From NCBI RefSeq assembly GCF_001718195.1, contig NZ_MCNV01000008.1, positions 62,001-126,000 on the forward strand: DNA of 64,000 nt, read 5' to 3'. Each line of letters begins with the position of its first letter. Positions within the stretch are counted from its first letter, which is position 1. This stretch comes from Paraburkholderia nodosa. GTDB lineage: Bacteria > Pseudomonadota > Gammaproteobacteria > Burkholderiales > Burkholderiaceae. Below are positions 1 through 9,743 of the stretch, piece after piece. Below the pieces are notes generated by a model. That model saw nothing but the letters and a program-made list of their open reading frames with translations. It had not been told where the DNA came from and searched no databases. Both the position numbers and the translations under genes were made by a program.

Positions 1-1991
1 ATGCGATTGTCGTCGGGCAGCTTCGTCGTGTACGAGAGATTGAACTCGCGATCGACGAGCCGGCGCGCGTCCTCGCTCTTGTACGAGTCGGGATTCACGG
101 GTTTGCCGTTGATCGAGATGAGACGCCCGCGCACCATCGGCTGGAGATCGCTGTCGGCAGCCCCGGCAATGCCATGCGAGCGCAGCCAGGCGGCCACGGC
201 GTCGCGCTGATCGGGCTGGATGTCGATGAGGAATTCGTTGGGCGCGTCGGGCGGCGTGGACTTGCGCCAGCCTTCGACGAGGTCGTTGCGCGTCATCGCG
301 ATCAGCAACAGGCACATCAGGCCGATGGCGAGCGCCGTGATTTGCAGCGCGCTAGCGCCCGGACGCCGTTCGAGCGACGCCAGGGCATAGCGCCAACCCA
401 CGCCCGCGCGCGCCTGCCCGGAGAGGCGTCCGCTGCGCGCCACGCGCGCCGCGCACCAGAGCGCCGCGCGCGCCACGCCGGCGAACACGAGCAGCCCGAT
501 CGCGAAACCGCCCGCGACGATGCCGCCCAGCTTCAACTCCCCCGCCGCGATCACGAGCAGCCCCGCGAACAGCGCAATGCCGACGCCATAGGCCGCCCAC
601 GCGGCGCGTCCTTCGTCGCCCCACTCGCGGCGCAGCACGCGCACCGGCGGCACGCGCGTGAGCGGCAGGAGCGGCGGCAGCGCGAAGCCCAGCAGCAGCA
701 CGAGGCCCGCGGCGATGCCTTCGAGCACGGGCAACGGCCCGGGCTGCGGCAGCACGACGTCGATGAGATTACCGAGCCACGCCAGTAGCGCGAGATGACC
801 CGCGTAGCCGAGCGCCACGCCCGCTACGCCGCCCACGAGTCCGAGCCCCGCGAACTCCAGCACGAACAGCGTGCGCAACGTGCGCTGGCTCGCGCCGAGG
901 CAGCGCATCGCGGCGCAGGCGTCGAGATGGCGGCGCGTGTAGCGATGCGCGGCCATGGCGATCGCCACCGCCGCGAGCAACGCTGTCAGGAGCGAAACCA
1001 GCGTGAGGAAGTGGCGCGCGCGGTCGAGCGTCTGGCGCACCTGAGGCTGGCCGTCCTGGAGCGATTCGAGCGCGACGCCGCGCATCTTGCCGCCATCCAC
1101 GCGCGCACGCGCCCAGGACGCGAACTGCGCGACGGCCGGATCGGCGCCCGCCACGAGCAGGCGGTAGGTCACGCGGCTGCCATAGCCGAGCAGTCCGGTC
1201 GACGCGACTTCGTCGGCGCGCATCATGAGCCGCGGCGAGAAGTTCACGAACGAAAAGCCGCGGTCGAGTTCTTTCGTGATGAGCGCATTCACGGTGAAGG
1301 TGCGTGTGCCGACCTTCACCGTGTCGCCGACATGGAGTTTGAGCGCATCGAGCAGTTCGTCGTCCACCCAGACGGTGCCGGGCGGGGGAATGCCTTGCGC
1401 CGCGTGATCGGGTGCACCCGGCGCCGCAGCGATGCGCAGCGCGCCGCGCAACGGATAATCCGCCGAGACGGCCTTGACGGCAGCAAGACGAGTGGCCGTG
1501 GCGACCGGGACGGCGGAAGCGCCCGCCGCTGCCGCAGCTTGCGGCGTCCCCGAACTCACCATGCTCGGGAAGATCGCCGTGGTCGCCGTGCGCAGCGACA
1601 GCGACTGCGCCTCGCGCGCGAACATGGGATCGACGGGGTGATCGGCGCGCACGATGAAATCGGCGGCGATCATGCGCCGGGCATCGCGCTCGAGGCCGCG
1701 CTGCAGTCGATCGGCGAGAAAACCGACGCTGGCGAGCGCCGCCACGGCCAGCACGAGCGCGAACAGCAGCATGGTGAGTTCGCCCGCGCGCCAGTCGCGC
1801 GCCGTCATGCGCGCGGCAAGATGCACGAGATCGGACCAGCCTGGTGTGGTGCGCACGGCCACCGGCGCACGCGGGCCGCCAGGACCGGCCGGGCCACCAG
1901 CCGCGCCCGGCGGCTCAGCCTGCACGAAGCCCGGGCCGCCTTCGCTGCGCGGAGGTCTGGCGTTGGAGGAAGAAGGCGCGCCGCCGCTCAA
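1..1991 (-). CDS. ABC transporter permease, FtsX family (3' end outside window)
   Basis: This minus-strand frame stays open to the left edge, so the C-terminus is missing. The N-terminal part reads MTARDWRAGELTMLLFALVL followed by SVGFLADRL, typical of the large inner-membrane permeases with two FtsX domains (YbbP/LolC-E-like) that work with a cytoplasmic ATPase to move lipids or lipoproteins. At the left edge the frame still reads DREFNLSYTTKLPDDN, a conserved periplasmic stretch of this family. The start is uncertain: a TTG (1991-1989) overlaps the stop of the DUF4126 gene by 3 bp and would add a Gly/Pro-rich leader, whereas the ATG at 1808-1806 begins exactly where homology to the family is recognisable. 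The ATPase partner is not in the window. The family call is secure; the substrate is unknown. Confidence 0.8.
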   Translation of the reverse strand, partial: MSGGAPSSSNARPPRSEGGPGFVQAEPPGAAGGPAGPGGPRAPVAVRTTPGWSDLVHLAARMTARDWRAGELTMLLFALVLAVAALASVGFLADRLQRGLERDARRMIAADFIVRADHPVDPMFAREAQSLSLRTATTAIFPSMVSSGTPQAAAAAGASAVPVATATRLAAVKAVSADYPLRGALRIAAAPGAPDHAAQGIPPPGTVWVDDELLDALKLHVGDTVKVGTRTFTVNALITKELDRGFSFVNFSPRLMMRADEVASTGLLGYGSRVTYRLLVAGADPAVAQFASWARARVDGGKMRGVALESLQDGQPQVRQTLDRARHFLTLVSLLTALLAAVAIAMAAHRYTRRHLDACAAMRCLGASQRTLRTLFVLEFAGLGLVGGVAGVALGYAGHLALLAWLGNLIDVVLPQPGPLPVLEGIAAGLVLLLGFALPPLLPLTRVPPVRVLRREWGDEGRAAWAAYGVGIALFAGLLVIAAGELKLGGIVAGGFAIGLLVFAGVARAALWCAARVARSGRLSGQARAGVGWRYALASLERRPGASALQITALAIGLMCLLLIAMTRNDLVEGWRKSTPPDAPNEFLIDIQPDQRDAVAAWLRSHGIAGAADSDLQPMVRGRLISINGKPVNPDSYKSEDARRLVDREFNLSYTTKLPDDNR

Positions 1992-2602
1992 TCGTGACGA
2001 CCTCGCAGCGAAAGCCGCGAAACCATGTGCGTCGCCATGCCGCGAAAACCGCCCTGCACGCCGCGCCACAGGCGCGGCAGCGCCCAGGCCGCGAGCACGA
2101 GGAACGCCACGAGCATGACGAGGAAGAGCACAGGCACGAAGAGCGCGAGCAGCACGCCGACGAAGGTCATACCGTCTTCGGCGCTCGATGTGACGACATT
2201 CGACACCGGCTCAGGCGACAGATTGATCAACGCGCGCGTGCCCGCCTTGGCGAGATGCGCCGTGCCCGCGAGCGTGCCGCCCGCAAGCGCCGCGACGGTC
2301 AACAGCGCCGGATCGGCATGGCCGAGCGCACCGGCTGCGAGCACGGCCCCGGCCGGAATACGGATGAAGGTATGCACCGCGTCCCAGAGCGAATCGAACG
2401 CGGGAATCTTGTCGGCGAGGAATTCGAGGACCGTGAGCGCGGCGGCGATGCCGATCACCCACGGCGAAGCGAGCGCGGCAAGCGTGTCGGGCAGATGGAT
2501 CAGGCCAAGACGTTGCAAGACGCCGGCCATCAGCACCGTGAGATAGAGACGCAGGCCGCTGCCCCAGGACAGGCCCGCTGCTAGCGAAAGTGGTTCCAGC
2601 AT
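1988..2602 (-). CDS. DUF4126 domain membrane protein
   Basis: A 204-residue hydrophobic protein of unknown function with the DUF4126 layout. It opens MLEPLSLAAGLSWGSGLRLY, has a membrane-embedded middle (about residues 45-65 and 80-115), and ends with two strongly hydrophobic helices, FVGVLLALFVPVLFLVML and a following segment, before a basic tail. The ATG at 2602 is preferred over an upstream in-frame start at 2692 because AGGAGG lies at good spacing just before it on the minus strand. The stop overlaps the start region of the downstream FtsX-type permease, so the two may be co-expressed. Inner-membrane location is inferred from the helices. No catalytic motif was recognised. Confidence 0.8.
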   Translation of the reverse strand: MLEPLSLAAGLSWGSGLRLYLTVLMAGVLQRLGLIHLPDTLAALASPWVIGIAAALTVLEFLADKIPAFDSLWDAVHTFIRIPAGAVLAAGALGHADPALLTVAALAGGTLAGTAHLAKAGTRALINLSPEPVSNVVTSSAEDGMTFVGVLLALFVPVLFLVMLVAFLVLAAWALPRLWRGVQGGFRGMATHMVSRLSLRGRHD

Positions 2603-2726
2603 GGCTTGCCTCCTCGCGCGGGCGGCCGGGGCGCCGGCGCTCCACGCGCAAAGCGGGAGAGCAGGCGCTGTGCGCACACGCTCGCCGCTCATGCGGCGCG
2701 GAGGGTTATCGGGTTATGACCGTTCC

Positions 2727-2732
2727 ATTATA
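2727..2732 (-). promoter_or_regulatory. candidate -10 element (TATAAT) for the DUF4126 gene
   Basis: A perfect TATAAT on the minus strand lies about 125 bp upstream of the DUF4126 start. No good -35 box is visible at 16-18 bp, so this is only a candidate. Confidence 0.3.
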
Positions 2733-2811
2733 GCCACGCTCGCTGCGGTGCCGCAGCGGTGTTGCGCGGCCGCGGCACAGGTCCGCATCGAGGTATGCGC
2801 AGCGAATTTAA

Positions 2812-3132
2812 TCAGGCGGCCGAAGAAAGCTTGAGTCCGATGAGGCCGAGCACGATCAGCGCGGCGCTTGCCACGCGCGCGGCGCTCACTGCCTCGCCCA
2901 TCATGAGGATGCCGAACACGAACGCGCCGACCGCGCCAATGCCCGTCCACACCGCGTAGGCGGTGCCGAGCGGCAGCTGACGCATGGCCATGGCGAGCAG
3001 GACGAAGCTGCCCAGGGCAGTGACCACGGTGAACACCGAGGGCCAGAGCCGCGTGAATCCTTCGGAAGATTTGAGACCGGCGGCCCACGCCACTTCGAGC
3101 AGGCCGGCGACGAGAAGAAGAAACCAGGACAT
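2812..3132 (-). CDS. gdx: guanidinium exporter, SMR family (Gdx/SugE)
   Basis: A 106-residue protein with four transmembrane helices. The first helix carries the SMR glutamate in [11 protein letters not shown] (Glu13), and the LK ending with following GFTRLWPS is typical of the Gdx/SugE branch rather than the EmrE multidrug branch. Gdx proteins exchange guanidinium for protons across the inner membrane as antiparallel dimers. The assignment is strengthened by the guanidine-II riboswitch in its leader (3150-3205). A GGAG Shine-Dalgarno at 3141-3144 (minus) lies 8 nt before the ATG, just downstream of the second riboswitch hairpin. The length is normal for the family and no partner SMR gene lies beside it. 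Confidence 0.9.
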   Translation of the reverse strand: MSWFLLLVAGLLEVAWAAGLKSSEGFTRLWPSVFTVVTALGSFVLLAMAMRQLPLGTAYAVWTGIGAVGAFVFGILMMGEAVSAARVASAALIVLGLIGLKLSSAA

Positions 3133-3149
3133 GAGGCAGGCTCCATTTG

Positions 3150-3203
3150 AAAAATGGGGCCGTCCCCGATGACGTCAGAATCCGTAAGGCCGTCCTTACA
3201 GAG
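3150..3203 (-). promoter_or_regulatory. guanidine-II (mini-ykkC) riboswitch upstream of gdx
   Basis: On the minus strand two short GC-rich hairpins each expose an ACGG tetraloop: GTAAGG-ACGG-CCTTAC (3184-3199) and GGGG-ACGG-CCCC (3156-3167), about 16 nt apart. Two hairpins with ACGR loops define the mini-ykkC/guanidine-II class, which turns on guanidinium exporters when guanidine is bound. The second hairpin ends about 11 nt before the ribosome-binding site of gdx, consistent with translational control by exposing the Shine-Dalgarno. Motif and genetic context agree. Confidence 0.9.
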
Positions 3204-3246
3204 TTGTAATGATAGCACCGGCGCAGTGCAGGCTCGCAGTGCAGCC

Positions 3247-3945
3247 CTACTGCACGCCGACCAGCCGATACCCCACGCCTGTCTCCGTGATGATGTGCTC
3301 CGGTTGCGCGGGATCGCGCTCCAATTTCTGCCGCAGATGCGCCATGTAGATGCGCAGGTAATGGCTGCTCTCCACGTGCGACGGCCCCCAGACCTCGCGC
3401 AGCAGTTGCCGGTGCGTAAGCACGCGCCCCGCATCGCGCACGAGCGTGGCGAGCAGGCGGTACTCGATCGGCGTGAGATGCACGGGCGCGCCTTCGCGCG
3501 TGACCTGGCGCAAGCCCAGATCGACGTTCACGGCGCCGAAGCTCACCTGCGGCACCTCGTTCGCCCCGCCTCGGTTGCGCCGCCGTAGCTGCGCGCGAAT
3601 GCGCGCGAGCAGTTCGGACACGCCGAAGGGCTTCGTGAGGTAGTCGTCGGCGCCGGCGTCGAGCGCGGCCACCTTCTCGCTTTCCTGGGTGCGCGCCGAC
3701 AGAACGATCACGGGCAGATCGCTCCAGCCGCGCAGTTCGCGGATCACGTCGAGGCCGTCGGTGTCGGGCAGGCCCAGGTCGACGATCACGAGGTCGGGCT
3801 TGCGCGTGGCGGCCTCGACGAGGCCCTGCTTGCCGGTCTCGGCGTCGTGCACGACGATGCCTTCGCCCTCCAGGGTTGCGCGCACGAATCGGCGAATCTG
3901 TTTTTCGTCTTCGATGAGAACGACGGCGATGCTCGGGTCACTCAT
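3247..3945 (-). CDS. kdpE: KdpE, response regulator of the potassium-pump operon
   Basis: A 232-residue OmpR/PhoB-type response regulator. The receiver domain (1-120) has the acidic pair Glu12/Asp13, the phospho-acceptor Asp56 in VIVDLGLPDTDG, and Lys105 in LTKPF. The C-terminal winged helix ends HIITETGVGYRLVG. It would bind upstream of the kdp genes after phosphorylation by KdpD. The start MSDPSIAVV overlaps the 3' end of kdpD by 8 bp, indicating translational coupling, so the longer in-frame start upstream is not used. It is the last gene of the kdp operon, ahead of the guanidine riboswitch. Confidence 0.95.
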   Translation of the reverse strand: MSDPSIAVVLIEDEKQIRRFVRATLEGEGIVVHDAETGKQGLVEAATRKPDLVIVDLGLPDTDGLDVIRELRGWSDLPVIVLSARTQESEKVAALDAGADDYLTKPFGVSELLARIRAQLRRRNRGGANEVPQVSFGAVNVDLGLRQVTREGAPVHLTPIEYRLLATLVRDAGRVLTHRQLLREVWGPSHVESSHYLRIYMAHLRQKLERDPAQPEHIITETGVGYRLVGVQ

Positions 3946-6871
3946 TTGCGGGTTTGGGATCGACGTTTTCTTGAGAGGCGGGCATCCGTGCGACGGATTC
4001 GCCTCTGACAGGTTCGGCGGCGCTCGCATGTTCTGCATCGCCGGCGGGCTCGAGCGGCTCGAGCGCTTCGTGTGCCTCCGGCGCATCGGTCACATCGGCG
4101 GGCAGCGGCGGCGGCGACTCCACGGGCAGCGCGAACCAGAACGTCGCGCCTTGCACATGGCCGTCGGCGGCAACGCGATTGGCTGCGCCGATTGTACCCC
4201 CGTGCGCCTCCACGATCGCGCGGCAGATGGCGAGTCCGAGCCCGATGCCGGGCTTGGCCGACTCCTTCTCGCCGCGCGTGAACTTCTCGAACACGCGCTC
4301 GCCCATGCCGGGCGGCAGACCCGGCCCGTTGTCCTCGATCGAGACGCGCACGAACGGCTGGCCGCCCTCCTCCACGCGCCGCGCCGCGATGGTGAGCGGC
4401 GTGTCGGCGGGCGTGTACTTGGCGGCGTTCTCCAGCAGGTTCGAGAAGAGCCGCTCCATCAGCACGGCGTCGAGCTGAAGCAGCGGCAAGCCTTCTTCCA
4501 GCCTCACCTGCACGGGGTGCCGCGCGAGCACGCGGCGGCAAGCGGCGAGCGCGGCGCCCACGGTTTCCTCGAGCAGCGTCCACTGACGATTGAGATTGAG
4601 GCTGCCCGCCTGCAGCCGGGCCATGTCGAGCAGGTTCGTGACGATGCCCGTCATGCGCAGCGCCTCGTCGTGAATCGCCTCGATCAGCTCGCCCGAGCGC
4701 GAGTCTTGCGCATCCTCGGGCTCGTGCGTTTGCGCGAGCATCGACGAGAAGCCGACGATCGCCGTGAGCGGCGTGCGCAGGTCGTGCGAGATGGCCGAGA
4801 GCAACGAGTTGCGCAGCCGCTCCGACTCCATGTTGACGAGCGCGTCGCGCGCGATGTCGACGTAGTGCACGCGCTCGAGCGCAAGCGCGATCTGCGCGGC
4901 GAACGCGTCGAGCATGCGCTGCTGCTCGGGCACCTGCAGCTCGCGCACGTCGCGCGTGACAACGGCGAGCACGCCGCGCGTGCGCATCGGCGCCTTGAGC
5001 GGCAGGTAGCGCGCCACAGCCGCCGGCAGCGTGTCGGTGCCGTTGCCCGCGGGCTTTTGCTGGTCGTAGACCCACTGGCCCACGTCGATGTCGAGGTTTT
5101 CGGCGTCGAGCATGATCTTCGGATCGGGCTCCTCGATCTTCTGCTGCACCTTGTCGGCGCTATCGGGCAGCAGCAGCGCCACCCGCGCGCCGAACACCTC
5201 GCTCACGTGGCGGCTGCCGATCGCCACGATCTGCTCCGTGGTCAGCGCCGCGGCCAGCTCGCGCGCCATCGCGTACATCGCGCCGGTGCGCTGTTCGCGC
5301 CGCTGTGCGACGCTCGCCTCGCGGCGCAGGCTCGACGTGAGATGGCTGATGACGAGCGAAGTGAGCAGCATGCCGACGAAGGTCAGCAGGTATTGCGTAT
5401 CGGAGACCGAGAACGACATGCGCGGCGGCACGAAGAAAAAGTCGTACGCCGCGACGCTTGCAAACGAGAGCATCACGCCCGGTCCGCGCCCGAGCTTCGT
5501 CGCCGCGAAGATCACGCCGAGCAGATACAGCATCACGAGGTTCGCGAGATCGATGCGGTCGATCAGCTGGTTCGCGACGAGCGTCACGCACGCGCAGATC
5601 ACGAGCGCGGCCCCGTAGGCGCGCGGCGGCGAGCGCTCGGCGCCGCCCGCCGCAAGCGCATCGCGCCAGGCGTTGGCGGCGCGCGTCGCGGCGCTGGCCG
5701 CCCCCCCGGGCTCGCTGCCCCCACGCACGGCTTCGCCCGCGCTCGCGCGCACGAGCGTGAGATCGACGTCGCCGGCTTTTTCGGCAAGGCGCTCGCCGAA
5801 CGGGCGCTTCACCCAGCGTGACAAGCCCGTGCGCAGCGACCCGCCCGCCACGAGCTTCGAGACATTGCGCAGCCGCGCGTAGCCGACCAGCGTGGTCGCG
5901 GCGTCCTCGCCCGCGAGCGTCGCCGTTTCGGCGCCGAGTTCGGAGGCGAGCTTGAGCGCGCCGAGCGTGCGCTCGCGTACGGCGTCGGGCAGACGCTGGA
6001 GCTTCGGCGTCTCCACGTACACGGCGATCCAGTCGGCCTTCAGGCTCGCGGCGAGTCGCGCGGCTGCGCGCACCAGCGCGTTCGCCTCGGGCCCCGGCCC
6101 GACGCAGACGACGAGGCGCTCGCGCGCCTGCCACACATGCTGGATCGAGCGATCGGCACGATACTCGCGCATCTGCGCGTCCACGCGATCGGCGGTGCGG
6201 CGCAGCGCAAGCTCGCGCAGCGCGATCAGGTTGCCCTTGCGAAAGAAGTTGCGCACCGCGCGTTCGGCCTGCGCCGGCATGTACACCTTGCCGTCGCGCA
6301 TGCGGTCGAGCAGTTCTTCGGCGGGCAGGTCGACGAGCGTGACTTCGTCGGCGCGGTCGAACACACGGTCGGGCACGGTCTCCCAGACGCGAATGCCCGT
6401 GATCTGCCCCACCACGTCGTTGAGACTTTCGAGGTGCTGCACATTGACGGTCGTGTAGACGTCGATGCCCGCGTCGAGCAGTTCGTACACGTCTTGCCAG
6501 CGCTTCATGTGGCGCGCGCCGGCCACGTTCGAGTGCGCCAGCTCGTCGACGAGCACGAGCTGCGGCTTGCGTTCGAGCGCAGCGTCGAGATCGAACTCTT
6601 CCAGCAGCCGCCCGCGGTAGGCGATACGCTGACGCGGCATCACGTCGAGGCCGGCGGTGAGCGCGGCGGTCTCGCTGCGCCCATGCGTCTCGACGATGCC
6701 GACCACCACGTCCACGCCTTCCTCGGCGCGCCGGCGGGCGGCCTGCAGCATCGCATAGGTCTTGCCGACGCCGGCTGACGCGCCGAAGAAAATCTTCAGC
6801 TTGCCGCGGCGGCGTTTTTCTTCGTCGCGCTGCAGCCGGTCGAGCAGTTCGTCGGGATCGGGGCGGTTCAT
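3938..6871 (-). CDS. kdpD: KdpD, sensor histidine kinase
   Basis: A 977-residue full-length KdpD. In order: N-terminal KdpD domain with Walker A GASAGVGKT (30-38) and VDELAHSN (108-115); a USP-like domain (about 250-375); four membrane helices (about 418-510); a GAF-like region (about 530-670); HisKA with the phospho-acceptor His696 in AISHDLRTPL; and a HATPase domain with an NAAKYTP N-box, DNGPGLP and GLGLAICR. It senses potassium limitation or low turgor and phosphorylates KdpE. A 132-bp gap separates it from kdpC, unlike the tight spacing elsewhere in the operon, but no terminator is obvious there. All catalytic motifs are intact. Confidence 0.97.
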   Translation of the reverse strand: MNRPDPDELLDRLQRDEEKRRRGKLKIFFGASAGVGKTYAMLQAARRRAEEGVDVVVGIVETHGRSETAALTAGLDVMPRQRIAYRGRLLEEFDLDAALERKPQLVLVDELAHSNVAGARHMKRWQDVYELLDAGIDVYTTVNVQHLESLNDVVGQITGIRVWETVPDRVFDRADEVTLVDLPAEELLDRMRDGKVYMPAQAERAVRNFFRKGNLIALRELALRRTADRVDAQMREYRADRSIQHVWQARERLVVCVGPGPEANALVRAAARLAASLKADWIAVYVETPKLQRLPDAVRERTLGALKLASELGAETATLAGEDAATTLVGYARLRNVSKLVAGGSLRTGLSRWVKRPFGERLAEKAGDVDLTLVRASAGEAVRGGSEPGGAASAATRAANAWRDALAAGGAERSPPRAYGAALVICACVTLVANQLIDRIDLANLVMLYLLGVIFAATKLGRGPGVMLSFASVAAYDFFFVPPRMSFSVSDTQYLLTFVGMLLTSLVISHLTSSLRREASVAQRREQRTGAMYAMARELAAALTTEQIVAIGSRHVSEVFGARVALLLPDSADKVQQKIEEPDPKIMLDAENLDIDVGQWVYDQQKPAGNGTDTLPAAVARYLPLKAPMRTRGVLAVVTRDVRELQVPEQQRMLDAFAAQIALALERVHYVDIARDALVNMESERLRNSLLSAISHDLRTPLTAIVGFSSMLAQTHEPEDAQDSRSGELIEAIHDEALRMTGIVTNLLDMARLQAGSLNLNRQWTLLEETVGAALAACRRVLARHPVQVRLEEGLPLLQLDAVLMERLFSNLLENAAKYTPADTPLTIAARRVEEGGQPFVRVSIEDNGPGLPPGMGERVFEKFTRGEKESAKPGIGLGLAICRAIVEAHGGTIGAANRVAADGHVQGATFWFALPVESPPPLPADVTDAPEAHEALEPLEPAGDAEHASAAEPVRGESVARMPASQENVDPKPANE

Positions 6872-7003
6872 GCGGAAGTCGGGATGAAATTCACGGAGGT
6901 TGCACCTGTGGCACGAATGATCGTCTCACCGTGGCACGGAAATGGCAAACCGCACGCGCGACGCGCGAGGCGTCGAGCGTGCGGCGCGGCTCGACGTTTC
7001 CGC

Positions 7004-7582
7004 TCAGCTAACCTCTTTGCCGTCGAGCGCAAGGTTGAGTTCGAGCACGTTCACACGCGGCTCGCCAAAGAGGCCGAACTGGCGGCCCCTCGTAAAGCGG
7101 TCCACGAGCGCCTGCACGTCGTTCGCACTCATATGGCGCGCCTGCGCCACGCGCGCCACCTGGTAGGCGGCCGCGGCCGGCGAGATCTCCGGATCGAGCC
7201 CGCTGCCCGAGGACGTCACGAGGTCGGCCGGAATGGGCTGCGAGACATCGGTGCCCGCGGCCTTGAGGGCGGCGATGCGGCCTTTGATCTCGTCGGCGAG
7301 CGCCGGGTTGGTCGGCCCGAGGTTCGAGGCGCCCGAGCCCGCCGGGTTGTACGGCATCGGCGAGGTGGCCGACAGACGGCCCCAGAAGTACTGGGGCGCG
7401 TCGAACTGCTGGCCGATGAGCGCGCTGCCCGCCACCTTGCCGTCGACTTCGACGAGACTGCCGTTGGCCTGGTGATGGAACGCGGCCTGGCCGAACGCGG
7501 TCATCACGGCCGGATACACGAGGCCGGTGATGACCGTCAGTACGGCGAAGATCACGATCAGAGGACGAAACTGCGATTTCAT
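7004..7582 (-). CDS. kdpC: KdpC, potassium-transporting ATPase subunit C
   Basis: A 192-residue protein with one N-terminal membrane anchor (about residues 7-29) and a periplasmic domain containing the conserved [17 protein letters not shown] motif and the QVARVAQAR segment of KdpC. It stabilises the KdpFABC complex at the inner membrane and assists ATP and potassium binding. Length is usual for the family. It starts 44 bp after the kdpB stop. Confidence 0.96.
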   Translation of the reverse strand: MKSQFRPLIVIFAVLTVITGLVYPAVMTAFGQAAFHHQANGSLVEVDGKVAGSALIGQQFDAPQYFWGRLSATSPMPYNPAGSGASNLGPTNPALADEIKGRIAALKAAGTDVSQPIPADLVTSSGSGLDPEISPAAAAYQVARVAQARHMSANDVQALVDRFTRGRQFGLFGEPRVNVLELNLALDGKEVS

Positions 7583-7626
7583 TTTGGCTTCCTATGTATC
7601 TATCCGTGGGCGTCTGCCTGCGCGGC

Positions 7627-9726
7627 TCAAACCCAGCCGAACGCGGCGAGCACCATGTCGATGAGCTTGATGCACGGGAACGGCAGGAGAATGCCGCCGA
7701 GGCCGTAGACCAGCAGATTGCGGCGCAGCAGCGTCGCGGCGCCGAGCGGCCGGTACTTCACGCCCTTGAGCGCGAGCGGAATCAGCATCACGATGATGAG
7801 CGCGTTGAAGATCACCGCCGAGAGGATCGCCGACGACGGCGACGTCAGATGCATCACGTCGAGCACGCGCAGTTGCGGATACGTCGAAGCGAACGCCGCC
7901 GGAATGATCGCGAAGTACTTCGCGACGTCGTTGGCGATCGAGAACGTCGTGAGCGAGCCGCGCGTCATGAGCATCTGCTTGCCGATCTCGACGATCTCGA
8001 TGAGCTTGGTCGGGTTCGAATCGAGGTCGACCATGTTGCCCGCTTCCTTCGCGGCCTGGGTGCCCGTGTTCATCGCCACGGCCACGTCGGCCTGCGCGAG
8101 CGCCGGGGCGTCGTTGGTGCCGTCGCCCGTCATCGCCACGAGCTTGCCTTGCGCCTGATGTTCGCGGATCGTCGCGAGCTTGGTTTCAGGCGTGGCCTGC
8201 GCGAGGAAGTCGTCCACGCCCGCTTCGGCGGCGATCGCGGCGGCGGTCAGGCGGTTGTCGCCCGTCACCATCACGGTCTTGATGCCCATCTTGCGCAGTT
8301 CGGCGAAACGCTCCTTGATGCCGCCCTTCACCACGTCCTTCAGCTCGATCACACCGAGCACGCGCGCGGCGCCGTCATGCATTTCGGCCACCACGAGCGG
8401 CGTGCTGCCGCGGCGGGCCACATCGTCCACGGCGTTGTCGACTTCGCCGGGGAAACGGCCGCCATGCGCCTGAACATAGTTCTTCACAGCGTCGGCCGCG
8501 CCCTTGCGGATCTCGCGGCCGGGCATGTCCACACCGCTCATGCGCGTTTGGGCGCTGAAAGCGAGGAACGCGGCGTGCAGCGAATGCATGTCGCGCTGGC
8601 GAATGTTGAAGCGCTGCTTCGCGAGCACGACGATGCTGCGGCCTTCCGGCGTTTCGTCGGCGAGCGACGAGAGCTGCGCGGCGTCGGCGAGCACTTCTTC
8701 GGTCACGCCGGGCGCCGGCAGGAACATCGATGCCTGACGATTGCCGAGCGTGATCGTGCCGGTCTTGTCGAGCAGCAGCACGTCCACGTCGCCGGCTGCT
8801 TCCACCGCACGGCCCGAAGTCGCGATCACGTTGGCCTGCATCATGCGGCTCATGCCGGCCACGCCGATCGCCGAAAGCAGACCGCCGATGGTCGTCGGAA
8901 TCAGACAGACGAGCAGCGCCACGAGCGCCGTGATCGTGACCACGTGGCCCATCTTCGCGGCCTCGACCGAGAACATCGAGAACGGCAGCAGCGTCGCGGT
9001 GGCGAGCAGCAGCACGATGCTCAGCGCGACGAGCAGGATCGTGAGCGCGATTTCGTTCGGCGTCTTCTGGCGCTTCGCGCCTTCGACCATCGCGATCATG
9101 CGATCGAGGAACGCTTCGCCCGGGTTCGCCGTGACGCGCACGACGATCCAGTCGGAGAGCACGCGCGTGCCGCCTGTCACCGAGGAAAAGTCGCCGCCCG
9201 ACTCGCGGATCACCGGTGCCGATTCGCCCGTGATGGCCGATTCGTCCACCGATGCCACGCCTTCGATCACTTCGCCGTCGGCCGGGATCGTGTCGCCGGT
9301 CTCGACGAGCACCACGTCGCCGCGGCGCAGATCGGACGCCGTCATGATGCGGATCGGCGCCTTCGGATGCGGCTCGTTGAGCTTCTTGGCCATGACGTCT
9401 TTCTTGGCCTGGCGAAGCGACGCCGCCTGCGCCTTCGAGCGTCCTTCGGCGAGCGCTTCCGCGAAGTTCGCGAACAGCACCGTGAACCACAGCCAGAGCG
9501 CGACCGCGAGGATGAAACCCGCGGGCGCTTCGGCCTGGCCCACGAGCGCCGCGATCCAGAGGATCGTCGTGAGCACGCTGCCCACGTAGACGCAGAACAT
9601 CACCGGGTTGCGCAACTGCGTGCGCGGATTGAGTTTTCTGAACGAGTCCACGATGGCCGGGCGCACCAGCGCCGGATCGAACATGGACCGAGTTGCACTA
9701 TGCTGATTCATTTTCGTTTCGCTCAT
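7627..9726 (-). CDS. kdpB: KdpB, potassium-transporting P-type ATPase catalytic subunit
   Basis: A 699-residue P-type ATPase. The phosphorylated aspartate is Asp320 in [13 protein letters not shown], the actuator motif TGES lies at 167-170, and [15 protein letters not shown] provides the hinge and Mg site. Seven membrane helices are expected and hydrophobic stretches are visible near residues 42-62, 70-88, 225-250, 262-282 and at the C-terminus. It hydrolyses ATP to drive uptake through KdpA. The start [10 protein letters not shown] is chosen because it lies 17 bp after the kdpA stop; a longer in-frame ORF upstream overlaps kdpA and is rejected. Confidence 0.97.
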   Translation of the reverse strand: MSETKMNQHSATRSMFDPALVRPAIVDSFRKLNPRTQLRNPVMFCVYVGSVLTTILWIAALVGQAEAPAGFILAVALWLWFTVLFANFAEALAEGRSKAQAASLRQAKKDVMAKKLNEPHPKAPIRIMTASDLRRGDVVLVETGDTIPADGEVIEGVASVDESAITGESAPVIRESGGDFSSVTGGTRVLSDWIVVRVTANPGEAFLDRMIAMVEGAKRQKTPNEIALTILLVALSIVLLLATATLLPFSMFSVEAAKMGHVVTITALVALLVCLIPTTIGGLLSAIGVAGMSRMMQANVIATSGRAVEAAGDVDVLLLDKTGTITLGNRQASMFLPAPGVTEEVLADAAQLSSLADETPEGRSIVVLAKQRFNIRQRDMHSLHAAFLAFSAQTRMSGVDMPGREIRKGAADAVKNYVQAHGGRFPGEVDNAVDDVARRGSTPLVVAEMHDGAARVLGVIELKDVVKGGIKERFAELRKMGIKTVMVTGDNRLTAAAIAAEAGVDDFLAQATPETKLATIREHQAQGKLVAMTGDGTNDAPALAQADVAVAMNTGTQAAKEAGNMVDLDSNPTKLIEIVEIGKQMLMTRGSLTTFSIANDVAKYFAIIPAAFASTYPQLRVLDVMHLTSPSSAILSAVIFNALIIVMLIPLALKGVKYRPLGAATLLRRNLLVYGLGGILLPFPCIKLIDMVLAAFGWV

Positions 9727-9743
9727 GTTGCGAAGGCCCCCGT

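Noticed and set aside
3689..5821. 710-codon plus-strand frame opposite kdpD and kdpE
   Set aside because: Shadow of real, motif-complete genes.
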